Source of the DNA: Flavihumibacter petaseus NBRC 106054
GTDB taxonomy: Bacteria > Bacteroidota > Bacteroidia > Chitinophagales > Chitinophagaceae
Direction of reading: 5' to 3'
Length of the DNA: 64,000 bases
Assembly (NCBI RefSeq): GCF_000974785.1
Contig: NZ_BBWV01000001.1
Span: 620,001-684,000 of the forward strand
Part shown: positions 8,077-17,040 of the stretch, one piece after another
Layout: each line of letters begins with the position of its first letter
How positions within the stretch are numbered: position 1 is the first letter of the stretch
Program-made: the position numbers and the translations under genes
The notes under the pieces: generated by a model
Told to the model about the DNA's origin: nothing
What the model saw: the letters and a program-made list of their open reading frames with translations, nothing else
The model's database searches: none

Positions 8077-9393
8077 TTATACTGCGTCGGAGAGTGAAGT
8101 AAAAGTAAAGTCCCTGATCCTTACCGGTGGCAGAAATGCCGATCCGCTTCGAACGGACGCTCCCATAGCATCAATATTATTCAGCATAATTATCGGGCTT
8201 TCATTAAAGCGGAAATTTTTGATGGGAAATTTAATCTGGCCGTTCTCAATGTAAAATGTTCCATCGCGGGTAAGTCCGGTTTGCAGCAGCGTTTGCTGAT
8301 CCACCATCCGGATATACCAGAAGCGGGTAACAAGGATGCCTTTTTCCGTGCCCCTGATCAGATCCTCGGTCGATCCGGTTCCTCCCAGCATGATCATGTT
8401 CCGGGAACCAGGGAGCGGATTCACATTTTTCTGAGACGCCCAAAAGCGACTGTATGCAAGATTCTTAATGACTCCCTTTTCCACCCAGGAAGTTTTTGTT
8501 AACGGCAACCCCTCCCCATTCCAGGTATCGCCGGGAACTTCCGGGTGCAGGGGATCCGACCATATCGTAACCTGGTCGCCGAAAAGCTGTTCTCCCAGGC
8601 GGGTACCCCCGCCTTTCTTACTGAGAAAACTTCTGCCCTCGTCTGCCGAGCGGGCATCAAATGACCTTAAGATGCCACCCAGCATATCTGCCGCTGCCAG
8701 TGGTTCCAGTATCACGGTATATTTTCCGGGTTCGATGGCTTTGGCCCCGGAAGAACGGGTTGCCTTGAAAGCTGCCGTTTTACTTAATGCCAGCGTATCC
8801 AGCTTGCTTACATCATTATACTGCTGACTGGTATAGCCCGAACCGGTACCTTCCCGGTTGCGAACGGTCACAGAAAAGTCAACTCCGGAATCAGTACTGT
8901 AAGCAAACAATCCTTTTGAATTCATCAGGGCACTGCAGCCGTGATTGTTTTCAAGGTAACCCGCGGCCTCAAGGCCTGCCGATTTTGCGGCCCCCAGGCT
9001 CCTGGCGACCATTTCCGCCCTGGATTCAGGAGTCATCGCTGCGGTACCAGCTGAGTGGGCAATACTTTCTGCGTATTGCTGCGGACCCAGCAGCGGCATA
9101 TATTCCGGATTTTCCGGTGCCAGCCGGGCGAGCTCTTCCGCCCTGGCGACCACCTTGCGCAGGCTTTCTTCATCAAACTCATTGATCGTTGCCGTGCCGG
9201 TTCGTTTTCCAAAGGAAGCACTCACAGCGATGCTTGCATTGCTGACCTCGCCAGCTGTCGAAACTGCATTGCGCGCATACCGGATATTACCACCCTGGCT
9301 GGCATTAACAGAAACCTGGCACTCGTCAGCTTTGGAAAAAGACAATAATTTTTTGAGGATGGACTGTGCATCTTCTTTACTGAGAATTGCCAT
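8077..9393 (-). CDS. TldE/PmbA-type subunit, copy 2
   Basis: 438 residues, paralogue of 5069-6406 with the same opening (MAILSKEDAQSILKKLLSFS, KADECQVSVNASQGGNIRYA) and the same end (PPVRIRDFTFTSLSDAV). No HExxxH motif and no signal peptide, as expected of the non-catalytic TldE partner. It starts 3 nt after the stop of TldD copy 2, so each TldD is paired with its own TldE. The two copies differ throughout, so this is an old duplication. Confidence 0.9.
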   Translation of the reverse strand: MAILSKEDAQSILKKLLSFSKADECQVSVNASQGGNIRYARNAVSTAGEVSNASIAVSASFGKRTGTATINEFDEESLRKVVARAEELARLAPENPEYMPLLGPQQYAESIAHSAGTAAMTPESRAEMVARSLGAAKSAGLEAAGYLENNHGCSALMNSKGLFAYSTDSGVDFSVTVRNREGTGSGYTSQQYNDVSKLDTLALSKTAAFKATRSSGAKAIEPGKYTVILEPLAAADMLGGILRSFDARSADEGRSFLSKKGGGTRLGEQLFGDQVTIWSDPLHPEVPGDTWNGEGLPLTKTSWVEKGVIKNLAYSRFWASQKNVNPLPGSRNMIMLGGTGSTEDLIRGTEKGILVTRFWYIRMVDQQTLLQTGLTRDGTFYIENGQIKFPIKNFRFNESPIIMLNNIDAMGASVRSGSAFLPPVRIRDFTFTSLSDAV

Positions 9394-9396
9394 GCG

Positions 9397-11034
9397 TTAA
9401 ATTTTTCTGGCCGTATTAATTACGTTCACATTATTGAATCTGGTGGTCGCACTGCCATGAGAAACAGCACTGCTTTGTGCCGGCTGTCCCTTACCATCAT
9501 TAAAGGATCCGCCGAGGCGGTAATCCCTTTCATCGCAGATAGAATGGCAGGAATTCCAGAACTCCTGAGTGTTACTCTGGTACGCCACATCTTTCAGCAT
9601 GCCGGTAATCTTTCCATTGCTGATCTCGTAAAATGTCTGACCGCCGAACTGGAAATTATAGCGTTGCTGGTCGATTGAATAAGAACCGTTACCCAGTATG
9701 TAAATGCCCTTTTCCACTCCTGCGATCATCTGGTCCACACTGAGCGACTGCTTACCGGGCAATAAAGAAACATTTGGCATTCTCTGGAACTGAACATCGT
9801 CCCAACCCTGGGAATAGCAACAGCCCTGCGACGCCGGAAGGCCCAGGATATGTGCCTGGTCGCGGATCACCTGGTAATTCACCAGGATGCCATCCTTTAT
9901 AAGGTCCCACTTCCCGCACTTTACGCCTTCATCGTCATATCCAACAGCACCCAGTGAACCGGGTTGCATTTTGTCTGCAACGATGTTTACAAGGGGATTT
10001 CCAAAATTGAATTTTCCGGACTTCCATTTATCCAGCGTCAGGAAACTCGTGCCGGCATAATTGGCCTCGTAGCCAAGCACACGGTCAAGCTCAGTCGGAT
10101 GCCCCACTGATTCATGAATGGTCAGCCAGAGATGGGTGGGGTCCAGCACTACATCATACTTACCTGGCTCAACAGACTTGGCCTGGTGCTTGGCTGTAGC
10201 GTTGGCGACGGCAGACTTAACATCTTCCAGGATATCATACCGTTGTTTATACAGCGTAACGATTCCAGGGATCTTATCTTCCGGTCTCGGCCGCAGATAT
10301 TCATAACCCATTCCCATGGGAGCGCTGAAGGCCGACCTGGTCTCAAACTTATTCGTGGCACGGTCTACCCTGGTAACATTGAATGTTGGATAGATCCGGT
10401 GGATATCCTGGTCAATATAGGAACCATCTGAAGAAGCGAAATATTTCTGCTCGTTCACGGCAAAAATCAGCGAGTTGATAAAGCTTGCGCCAAGCTGCAG
10501 CGCGGTATCATTCACCTGCATCAGCAAATCCACCTTTTCTTTTACCGGAACTGTGAATGCATTGATCTCGACAGGTGTCTTCCAGGACACTTCACCGTAT
10601 CCTTTTTGCGGTGCCAGCTGTACAGGGTCGCCCTGAATGGATGCATTGGCGAGTGCAACAGCCACAGCTCTGCCGGCACATTCGGCAACGCCGTCCTTCG
10701 TCATCTGATTGGTGGCAGCAAACCCCCAGCACCCTTTTGCTATAACACGGATGCCTACACCATAACTCTCAGTATTCACAATGCCCTGCACTTTTTTCTC
10801 CCTGGTGGATACAAACTGATTCAGGTAACGCCCGATTCTCACATCCGTATAGGTGGCACCCTTACTCCGGGCGGCATTGAGCGCAACATCTGCAAGCTGT
10901 TTTTTCAAGGCAACATCAAAAGGGTTATCCAGCAGTGCTGCCTCCGGAATTTCCTTTCCATAAATCGGAATGTTGGGAAGAAAGACGCCACCAAGTCCCC
11001 ATCCGGCCATCTGAACAAAATCGCGCCTTTTCAT
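9397..11034 (-). CDS. TldD-type metalloprotease with twin-arginine signal, copy 2
   Basis: 545 residues. HESVGH is again at residues 307-312, the same register as in copy 1. Tat-type signal MKRRDFVQMAGWGLGGVFLP. The C-terminal Cys-containing region reads EFWNSCHSICDERDYRLGG. It is the first gene of the four-gene TldD-TldE-TldD-TldE run; its 135-nt upstream spacer holds a (TG)8 tract. The active-site residues are intact, so both copies should be working proteases. Confidence 0.92.
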   Translation of the reverse strand: MKRRDFVQMAGWGLGGVFLPNIPIYGKEIPEAALLDNPFDVALKKQLADVALNAARSKGATYTDVRIGRYLNQFVSTREKKVQGIVNTESYGVGIRVIAKGCWGFAATNQMTKDGVAECAGRAVAVALANASIQGDPVQLAPQKGYGEVSWKTPVEINAFTVPVKEKVDLLMQVNDTALQLGASFINSLIFAVNEQKYFASSDGSYIDQDIHRIYPTFNVTRVDRATNKFETRSAFSAPMGMGYEYLRPRPEDKIPGIVTLYKQRYDILEDVKSAVANATAKHQAKSVEPGKYDVVLDPTHLWLTIHESVGHPTELDRVLGYEANYAGTSFLTLDKWKSGKFNFGNPLVNIVADKMQPGSLGAVGYDDEGVKCGKWDLIKDGILVNYQVIRDQAHILGLPASQGCCYSQGWDDVQFQRMPNVSLLPGKQSLSVDQMIAGVEKGIYILGNGSYSIDQQRYNFQFGGQTFYEISNGKITGMLKDVAYQSNTQEFWNSCHSICDERDYRLGGSFNDGKGQPAQSSAVSHGSATTRFNNVNVINTARKI

Positions 11035-11169
11035 GGGTAATATTTTTTGTTGACAGTCTCCTGGCTGAAATGCACAGGAACGGGAATGAAAGCATTCATG
11101 TGTGTGTGTGTGTGTTTACGATAAACAGGAACTACCAAACTAATCAAATTAAAACCGTCCCCGCCACCT
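11035..11169. other. Spacer between the MoxR operon and the TldD operon, with (TG)8
   Basis: 135 nt without a gene. It holds the dinucleotide tract (TG)8 at 11099-11114, which reads (CA)8 on the coding strand of TldD copy 2, and a small hairpin GAATG-AAAG-CATTC beside it. I see no good terminator, so the MoxR operon could read through into the TldD genes. No exact TAnnTTTG box is present. Confidence 0.6.
11099..11114. repeat. (TG)8 dinucleotide tract
   Basis: Eight perfect TG units, upstream of TldD copy 2. Short tandem repeats like this can change length by slippage. Confidence 0.85.
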
Positions 11170-12825
11170 TTAATCCAGTTTTTTTTCCATCCATAGAAAA
11201 ACAGACGCCATAAAGAAGCAACCTAAGAACAGGCCACGCAACCTTTGCCAGTTCATGACAGGTTTCCCGTCTATACTTTTCGTTACGGTTGCCCGGGTGC
11301 CGGCAAAAGCCTCAGAAGCCTGCATTCGTTCCCGCATTCGCATCGTGAACCATTCTCCCCGGTCAAATACAAACCAGCGGGCCGAATCCTGGCGGCTGAC
11401 TGCTGTTTGCCAGCCCGACCTATCCGGCCACGCGACGGTATAGTGTAACCAGGGGAAAATCGTCCCTGCAGCAGTATATTCCGGAGCTGCCGTTCGCCAG
11501 AGCAAAATCGTTTCGTCCCATGGTTCCGGAAAATTGTTCAGTGCTGACATTGTTTTTTCAGGCTCTGATACAGGTAATGCACCAGTGATCACCGATGACC
11601 AGTATGCTGCGTAATGACTGTTTTTCTCTGTAAGCCTCAACGAAAAACTACTATGCCATCCACTGATTGCAACATGACCAGCTCCTTCATTCATACGTAC
11701 AGCAAGTACTGTATCGCGATTTTTCCAAACCGGCGTTGCCGCCGGCCCGGGTACGAATGTCAGCGTCCCTTCTGCTTCTCCCCCATTGCCGGATTGCCAC
11801 CTGTAACCACGACCATACCATACCTCTTTGGTCAGTGAGCTATCCGCCAGCAACACCAGCCCCATCTTTCCCGCTGCTATCAATTGCCTGGCTGCATTGC
11901 TCACCGCGGGATTCGCCGCCATAGTACCGGCGTCAGTGACCAGCAAATCAAACTGTCCGAGCCATTGCCCTGCCGGTCTGCTAAAATTTACAGGATCTGC
12001 ATGGAGGTAGTTGGTCAGGTATTGCTGATTGCTGATCCTGTTCCGTGCCGTTACTGAATAACCCATCTGCCCCAGCCAACGCGAGAGAAATCCGGTCTCT
12101 GCATCAGGAAACCCTGTCAGCACCAGTATTTTCGTTTTGCCAGCAGCATGCACGATTACGGGCAACCTGCTGGTTTCAATTGTATCCCTCCCGCGAACGA
12201 CCACCATCGTGAATACCTGGGGTCCTGTAAAAAACGGAATCGTGTTCAGCACAAAGTCATTCACTTTACCCGGACCAACCAAAACACTGTCTCTCACCGT
12301 GCTTTCCTGCAACAAGAACAAACGCGCAGTATCCTCCCCGGTATTATCATATTTACCCCGGCATTCGAAGCGGTTGCCCTGGTAAACCATTTTGGTCCAG
12401 CCAACCGACAGGAACCCGCGCGGTTCCGGAGAAAGATGAAGCTGTACCGGCACCTCATTCATCATCTTCCAGTAACTGGCTGGTAATCCATAACCGAACA
12501 CATGCAGCTGCTCCACAGTTGCTGATGATGCATATAACCACTCCCGCCAGGTATAAACAGGAGTGCCGGGATGCTGCGACAAAAACGATTTTAAAGAATC
12601 GGGATGTGTGCCTTCCGTTGCCAGAACCGCCATCAAACGGGTCTCTTGTTCACGCGGCCGGAACGCATAGTACAACAACATGCTGAGCGCCACAACAGCT
12701 ATTGCATTGGCCATCAGGCGCCACCACAACCGGCGCTTGTTCTGCCTGTGCCATTCCATCCGGCAGAGCCAGTACAGCATCAGCAATAAACTGATCCCCG
12801 TTAATATGGTTACGATGGCATTCAT
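11170..12825 (-). CDS. Membrane protein with amidotransferase-like central domain (MoxR operon)
   Basis: 551 residues. Two N-terminal transmembrane helices (VTILTGISLLLMLYWLC and ANAIAVVALSMLLYYAF), a large soluble region and a C-terminal helix (LFLGCFFMASVFLWMEKKLD). The middle contains a Rossmann-like stretch (TKILVLTGFPDAETGFLSRW, FDLLVTDAGTMAANPAVSNA, GKMGLVLLADSS) resembling the class I glutamine-amidotransferase-like modules found in BatA-type operon proteins; no catalytic Cys is evident. It overlaps the preceding gene by 4 nt (ATGA) and ends the MoxR operon. Exact family not recognised; a scaffold role in the envelope is inferred. Confidence 0.7.
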   Translation of the reverse strand: MNAIVTILTGISLLLMLYWLCRMEWHRQNKRRLWWRLMANAIAVVALSMLLYYAFRPREQETRLMAVLATEGTHPDSLKSFLSQHPGTPVYTWREWLYASSATVEQLHVFGYGLPASYWKMMNEVPVQLHLSPEPRGFLSVGWTKMVYQGNRFECRGKYDNTGEDTARLFLLQESTVRDSVLVGPGKVNDFVLNTIPFFTGPQVFTMVVVRGRDTIETSRLPVIVHAAGKTKILVLTGFPDAETGFLSRWLGQMGYSVTARNRISNQQYLTNYLHADPVNFSRPAGQWLGQFDLLVTDAGTMAANPAVSNAARQLIAAGKMGLVLLADSSLTKEVWYGRGYRWQSGNGGEAEGTLTFVPGPAATPVWKNRDTVLAVRMNEGAGHVAISGWHSSFSLRLTEKNSHYAAYWSSVITGALPVSEPEKTMSALNNFPEPWDETILLWRTAAPEYTAAGTIFPWLHYTVAWPDRSGWQTAVSRQDSARWFVFDRGEWFTMRMRERMQASEAFAGTRATVTKSIDGKPVMNWQRLRGLFLGCFFMASVFLWMEKKLD

Positions 12826-14918
12826 GGACGCTGACTTTCCAGCAAAATTTTACGATACTCTTTTATCAATGGGTTTACAGGCATTCCCGGCGCCGGCGCC
12901 GGCATCCTTACCGGAACTGACAAGCGGGTAAGCGCTGCTGCAGCGATCCCAAGATCGGGTTGTACCGGGGCAATCCCGGTCTGAAGGGCTTCCCTGATGC
13001 TGACCATCACTTCATAGTCATGTAACCAGGAAGCTGGTTCTTTAGCCGCCTTTTCTCCTATGATCGCTATCGCTTTATCCAGTTGATCCTTTTCACTTTT
13101 TTCAAGCCTTGTGGAGGGCCCTTCCCGCAATGCATTGATCAGTCGCATCGCATCGGATAAAATTACTGCCCCCTCGTCTGCTACCTGGTAGTTGTAATCC
13201 AGTTGTGTCGAAACAATCTTGTCCTGGTCGCCCGTGCCCCGCTTTCCAGGATCCAGCGGGGTTGTTCTCACCGTAGTTTTTGCCACGTACACTCTGGACT
13301 GCTGCTGTAGTTCTTTCAACAACCGCAATGCCTTGTATTCGTAAGGCAGGGCCTGTACGGGCTGATAGATGCGCAATTTCAGTTCTGCGTTCCACATCTC
13401 TGTCAGCGTAGCTTTCAGCTGCTTTTTTGTGGCAGCGTCAAAATAGGTAGCGTCTTCTGCTTTATCATGCTGGTGTGAGACCTCTTCCAGCACCTTCTGT
13501 GCATTACCGAAATCAGGATTACCAGACTCATGGCCTTCATCATGTTCATGGTAGCCAATGTTCGTTTCATCTTCTTCGCCTAGAAATTTGCCGTATCGCA
13601 GCCGCAGGAGCTTCTGTTCTGCCGCAAGGTCATTGCTCTTTTGCTGAAACATTTCCCTGGAAAGATCCGGCTTGTCTTTTATCAGTTGTTCCGTTTCAAT
13701 AATAATCTGACGCTGGCTGCGGAAAAATTCCGGTTTAATTGCCATAGTCGTCATGACACCATCGAAACTCATCAACTCCGTTGTGTCAGATAGCTTCACC
13801 ACCCAGACATCGGAGCGCGATTCCTGGTTGGCTGCATCACGTGCCGTGATATAACCATACCATTCATCGCCGGGCCGGATGTCCCATTTCTTAAGATCTA
13901 TATTTGCATTCCATTCAAATTTTCTGCTGCCGGCCAATGCTCTCCCGAGACTGATGTCAAGCGTCCTGAATTTCACACTTTCACCTGTACCGCTGGCAAT
14001 TGTTCCATGCAGTGTTGCAGCCGCGAGGCCATTATCATCCACCAGCAACGCCTGAAAATTCAGGTTTGGTTGTTGCCCCGGTTCCAGTTCTACCTTTCCA
14101 TCAGGATTGACCAGGTGAATTACAGGGGGGAGGTCGGCGATCATTTCGAATGGGTATAATCCAGAGAGGCTGTCGCCCCATGCAACCTGGTAAAACCCCG
14201 GTGTATCCAATACTTTCGTTGCTGTCCAATTTTTTCCGGAGCTGTCAGTACCCCTGAGATTCAACACTGTTTTATCCTGAAATACCAGCCGGAATTGTTT
14301 AACCGGAATTGTTGTTGATATGTTCCAGGTTATTTTAGAATGTTGTTCTGCACGGATAGCCCAGTTTTTTTGTGTTAGCTTACTTCGCTTCAGGTAACCT
14401 GGTGGCTCGATTACTACTGATACACTAACACCTGCAGGGGAAATCGTAACAATCCGGCTGCCATTAACAGGTGCCGGACCAGATGTCGCTTTGCGGGCCG
14501 GAACCGGCAACATGAAAAACAAGACCGACAACAGGATGCTGCCGGCTATCAGCCAGTACCGGCGCCGTAAAGTTCCGGACCAGGGATCATCAATTTCAAG
14601 ACGATTCAAAACCTCCGTGGTCTTGTTGCGTTGCAGATGAAAGAGCATGCCGTGATCTCCGGGTTCGGCAATTATCAATCCACTGCTTTCTTCCAGTTCC
14701 GGAAAACTGAGATCGAGTTTCACCGCAACATCTTCCGCTTTCAATGCTTTTCCCTGCTGCAGCCAGTAAGAGAAAATTACGGCCAGGATCACCAATACAA
14801 CGGCAGCCCATAGCGGCAATTTTACCAACCGGAACAACAGGATGGATACCGGCAGCGACAACAATGCCCCGGTCAACATCGCCATCCATCGACTCTGTTG
14901 ATTCCAGCGGCGCTGCAA
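12822..14918 (-). CDS. DUF4175-like large membrane-anchored protein (MoxR operon)
   Basis: 698 residues beginning at a TTG (QRRWNQQSRWMAML); the first ATG in frame is 11 codons later at 14885. N-terminal helices (LTGALLSLPVSILLFRLVKL and LPLWAAVVLVILAVIFSYWL) and a third near residue 120 (YWLIAGSILLSVLFFMLPVP) precede a beta-rich periplasmic region (VSVVIEPPGYLKRSKLTQKN, PPVIHLVNPDGKVELEPGQQ) and a long helical C-terminal half. A His/Asp/Glu-rich segment (YHEHDEGHESG, then SHQHDK) lies around residues 454-480. Resembles the DUF4175 proteins found in such operons, though shorter than the roughly 1100-residue members I know. Stop overlaps the next start by 4 nt. Confidence 0.7.
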   Translation of the reverse strand: MQRRWNQQSRWMAMLTGALLSLPVSILLFRLVKLPLWAAVVLVILAVIFSYWLQQGKALKAEDVAVKLDLSFPELEESSGLIIAEPGDHGMLFHLQRNKTTEVLNRLEIDDPWSGTLRRRYWLIAGSILLSVLFFMLPVPARKATSGPAPVNGSRIVTISPAGVSVSVVIEPPGYLKRSKLTQKNWAIRAEQHSKITWNISTTIPVKQFRLVFQDKTVLNLRGTDSSGKNWTATKVLDTPGFYQVAWGDSLSGLYPFEMIADLPPVIHLVNPDGKVELEPGQQPNLNFQALLVDDNGLAAATLHGTIASGTGESVKFRTLDISLGRALAGSRKFEWNANIDLKKWDIRPGDEWYGYITARDAANQESRSDVWVVKLSDTTELMSFDGVMTTMAIKPEFFRSQRQIIIETEQLIKDKPDLSREMFQQKSNDLAAEQKLLRLRYGKFLGEEDETNIGYHEHDEGHESGNPDFGNAQKVLEEVSHQHDKAEDATYFDAATKKQLKATLTEMWNAELKLRIYQPVQALPYEYKALRLLKELQQQSRVYVAKTTVRTTPLDPGKRGTGDQDKIVSTQLDYNYQVADEGAVILSDAMRLINALREGPSTRLEKSEKDQLDKAIAIIGEKAAKEPASWLHDYEVMVSIREALQTGIAPVQPDLGIAAAALTRLSVPVRMPAPAPGMPVNPLIKEYRKILLESQRP

Positions 14919-14948
14919 GTCATATATACGGTTAGCTGACCTCAGTGT

Positions 14949-16145
14949 TTAAGTTTTAGTTTTCCTCCAGCGCAACCACCTTTCCATTACAAACAACAGG
15001 ATCAGAAGACCGGTCATCCAGCTATCCACGGGCAAAGCGGCGTGAATCATTTGGGTGGGGGTTGCATTATTCTTTTTACCCGACGGAAAATCCACCAACG
15101 CAGAAGGATCAATGCGGTCCTCCAGCCTGGTTAACCTTTGTTGTTCGCTACCGGGTTGAAACAACCAGTACAGGCGTTCCGGCAGGTCATCCAGGGAAGC
15201 GATGCCACCGGCTCCATCTTCAGCAACAGAAAGCCGGTGAATATTTTTAGCCGGATCAGGCTGCCACAAAATATCATTGCCCGACGCAGATTGCCATATT
15301 ATCCTGCCAGCACTTTGTTGCGTTGTATCTGCCTGCAATATCAGTCCGGTTGAGGTCATTGCAGGAAGCGGCCTTGTACTTAACCAGAACAACACGGAAT
15401 TGCTGTCCGGCCTCACCCTACCAGGATCGTTAACATGAATCAGCTGTACACTGTCTTTAAAATAATATTGTAATGATCTGATGGCTGCTGCCAGGTGCTG
15501 ATCCTGTCGCAGAAATTTTTCACTGTCCCTGTACAACCAGATCTTCCGCGGAAGCCTGGCCGCCGAAGCCAGTTCCTTTGGCTGCTGATCATGATACAGC
15601 CTCCAGTCAACCGGTCGGTTCACCTTTGGCTTGGGTCCTGAAAAACCCTGTACGTTATCCGGTGTAAACAACACCAGCGGCATACCGGCAGGAGCCCTGC
15701 GTTCAATGGCATCAAGCAGCGTGAAATGGTCATAGCGGTGTTGCGCTGTACCTGCGGTGTCACCCATTTCTATTTCCGGAAAAGCTTTTTCCCAGGCATG
15801 CAGCCTGAATCCCTGGTGAATGAGGCTGTCGATCGCTATCCGGTTCCTGCCGATCCCTTCACGCGGCACGAGAACCCACCCTTTCACCCGCTTATCGCTT
15901 TTTTCTTTTTGCCATACCGGCCCGGCCAACCACACTGCCGCCAACAGGATCATCGCACACCGCACTGCCAGCAGTAACCATTCAGTCAGCCGATGTCGAC
16001 TGGCCTGGTTTGCCGTTGCTTTAGGCAGAAAGCGAATGGTACCAACCAGGGTTACCGCCCCCTGCCGGCTTTTCCACCAGTGGATCAGCAGGGGAATGCA
16101 GATACCCGTTCCTGTCAAAAGCCATATGGGTTCCAGAAATCTCAA
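14949..16145 (-). CDS. BatA-type protein with N-terminal double-transmembrane domain
   Basis: 398 residues. The start codon is TTG; it is supported because the family's conserved opening begins exactly there (MRFLEPIWLLTGTGICIPLL, then IHWWKSR). The two helices (residues 5-22 and about 57-78) are the BatA N-terminal double-transmembrane module. The central region looks like a degraded von Willebrand A-type domain without a clean DxSxS motif, and a C-terminal helix (WMTGLLILLFVMERWLRWRK) ends the protein. It lies 3 nt after the DUF58 gene and 30 nt before the DUF4175-like gene. Probable partner of the MoxR/DUF58 pair in the inner membrane. Confidence 0.8.
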   Translation of the reverse strand: MRFLEPIWLLTGTGICIPLLIHWWKSRQGAVTLVGTIRFLPKATANQASRHRLTEWLLLAVRCAMILLAAVWLAGPVWQKEKSDKRVKGWVLVPREGIGRNRIAIDSLIHQGFRLHAWEKAFPEIEMGDTAGTAQHRYDHFTLLDAIERRAPAGMPLVLFTPDNVQGFSGPKPKVNRPVDWRLYHDQQPKELASAARLPRKIWLYRDSEKFLRQDQHLAAAIRSLQYYFKDSVQLIHVNDPGRVRPDSNSVLFWLSTRPLPAMTSTGLILQADTTQQSAGRIIWQSASGNDILWQPDPAKNIHRLSVAEDGAGGIASLDDLPERLYWLFQPGSEQQRLTRLEDRIDPSALVDFPSGKKNNATPTQMIHAALPVDSWMTGLLILLFVMERWLRWRKTKT

Positions 16146-16148
16146 CTA

Positions 16149-17033
16149 CTAAATAAATGATTTTTGTCGCTGCTGTAAAAACTCGAGAATTCCTTCGTTC
16201 AATGGCTGGTCCATTTTCAGCTGGCAATACGTAATTCCTTTTTCAAGCAACTGTTTCCTGATATTGCCGATGTAATGCGCCAGGTTTTCCTTTGCCTGGG
16301 CACGATCACCATCCTGGATATTGTCTGTGCGTTCAGCGGTTTCCCAATCCTGCAAGGTGGCTGCTGATCCGAAATTCATGTCGAGCTCCCGGGATCCCAT
16401 AAGATGAAATACGATCACTTCATGTTTCGAAGCAGCCAGCGAATGCAGCAACTCCAGCGTCTCGTTGTTTGCCTGGTACAGATCTGTTATGAATAACAGC
16501 ATTTCCTTACCCGGAACACCCGACCTCAGTTGCGGAAAAAACCGGTTTGATAAAAACAGGCCCCCGGTTTGCAATTGTTCCAGCTGGTAAAAGAAACGGG
16601 ACAAGTGCCTCGCATCGTTCCTGACAGGAAGACTTTCCCAATTGTCCTGATGTAACACCATCAGGCCTAATGCATCCCCCTGCCGGTAGGCCAGGTAACC
16701 CATTGCAGCCGCCAGCAGTTTTGCATAATCTATCTTCCTGATACCTCCTTCCAGGTACGCCATGGAGGCGCTTGCATCGATCAGTATCCGGATCCGGATG
16801 CTGGTATCCATTTCTGACTCCCGCACATAATACCTGTCTGACCGTGCATACATTTTCCAATCCATCCACCGCAGATCGTCTCCGGGCTGATAGCTGCGAT
16901 ACTGGCTGAATTCCTGTCCCTGCCCCCTTACCCTGCTTTTGTTGATGCCTGATAAATAAGGATCGACCATCATTTTTGCGGCGAGCCCTATATTTCCAAG
17001 GGAAAGCAATATTTCTGGAGTGGGAAATTGCAT
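16149..17033 (-). CDS. DUF58 domain protein (von Willebrand A-like, MIDAS)
   Basis: 294 residues from the ATG at 17033, 7 nt after the MoxR stop; a TTG at 17069 inside moxR would add 12 residues. DUF58 signature: GQGQEFSQYRSYQPGDDLRW, then MDWKMYARSDRYYVRE. The vWA-like core begins ILIDASASM, a DxSxS metal-ion-dependent adhesion motif. DUF58 proteins are almost always encoded next to MoxR ATPases and are thought to be substrates or adaptors of the ATPase. No signal peptide or membrane helix is apparent, so cytoplasmic. Confidence 0.9.
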   Translation of the reverse strand: MQFPTPEILLSLGNIGLAAKMMVDPYLSGINKSRVRGQGQEFSQYRSYQPGDDLRWMDWKMYARSDRYYVRESEMDTSIRIRILIDASASMAYLEGGIRKIDYAKLLAAAMGYLAYRQGDALGLMVLHQDNWESLPVRNDARHLSRFFYQLEQLQTGGLFLSNRFFPQLRSGVPGKEMLLFITDLYQANNETLELLHSLAASKHEVIVFHLMGSRELDMNFGSAATLQDWETAERTDNIQDGDRAQAKENLAHYIGNIRKQLLEKGITYCQLKMDQPLNEGILEFLQQRQKSFI

Positions 17034-17040
17034 GAACTGT

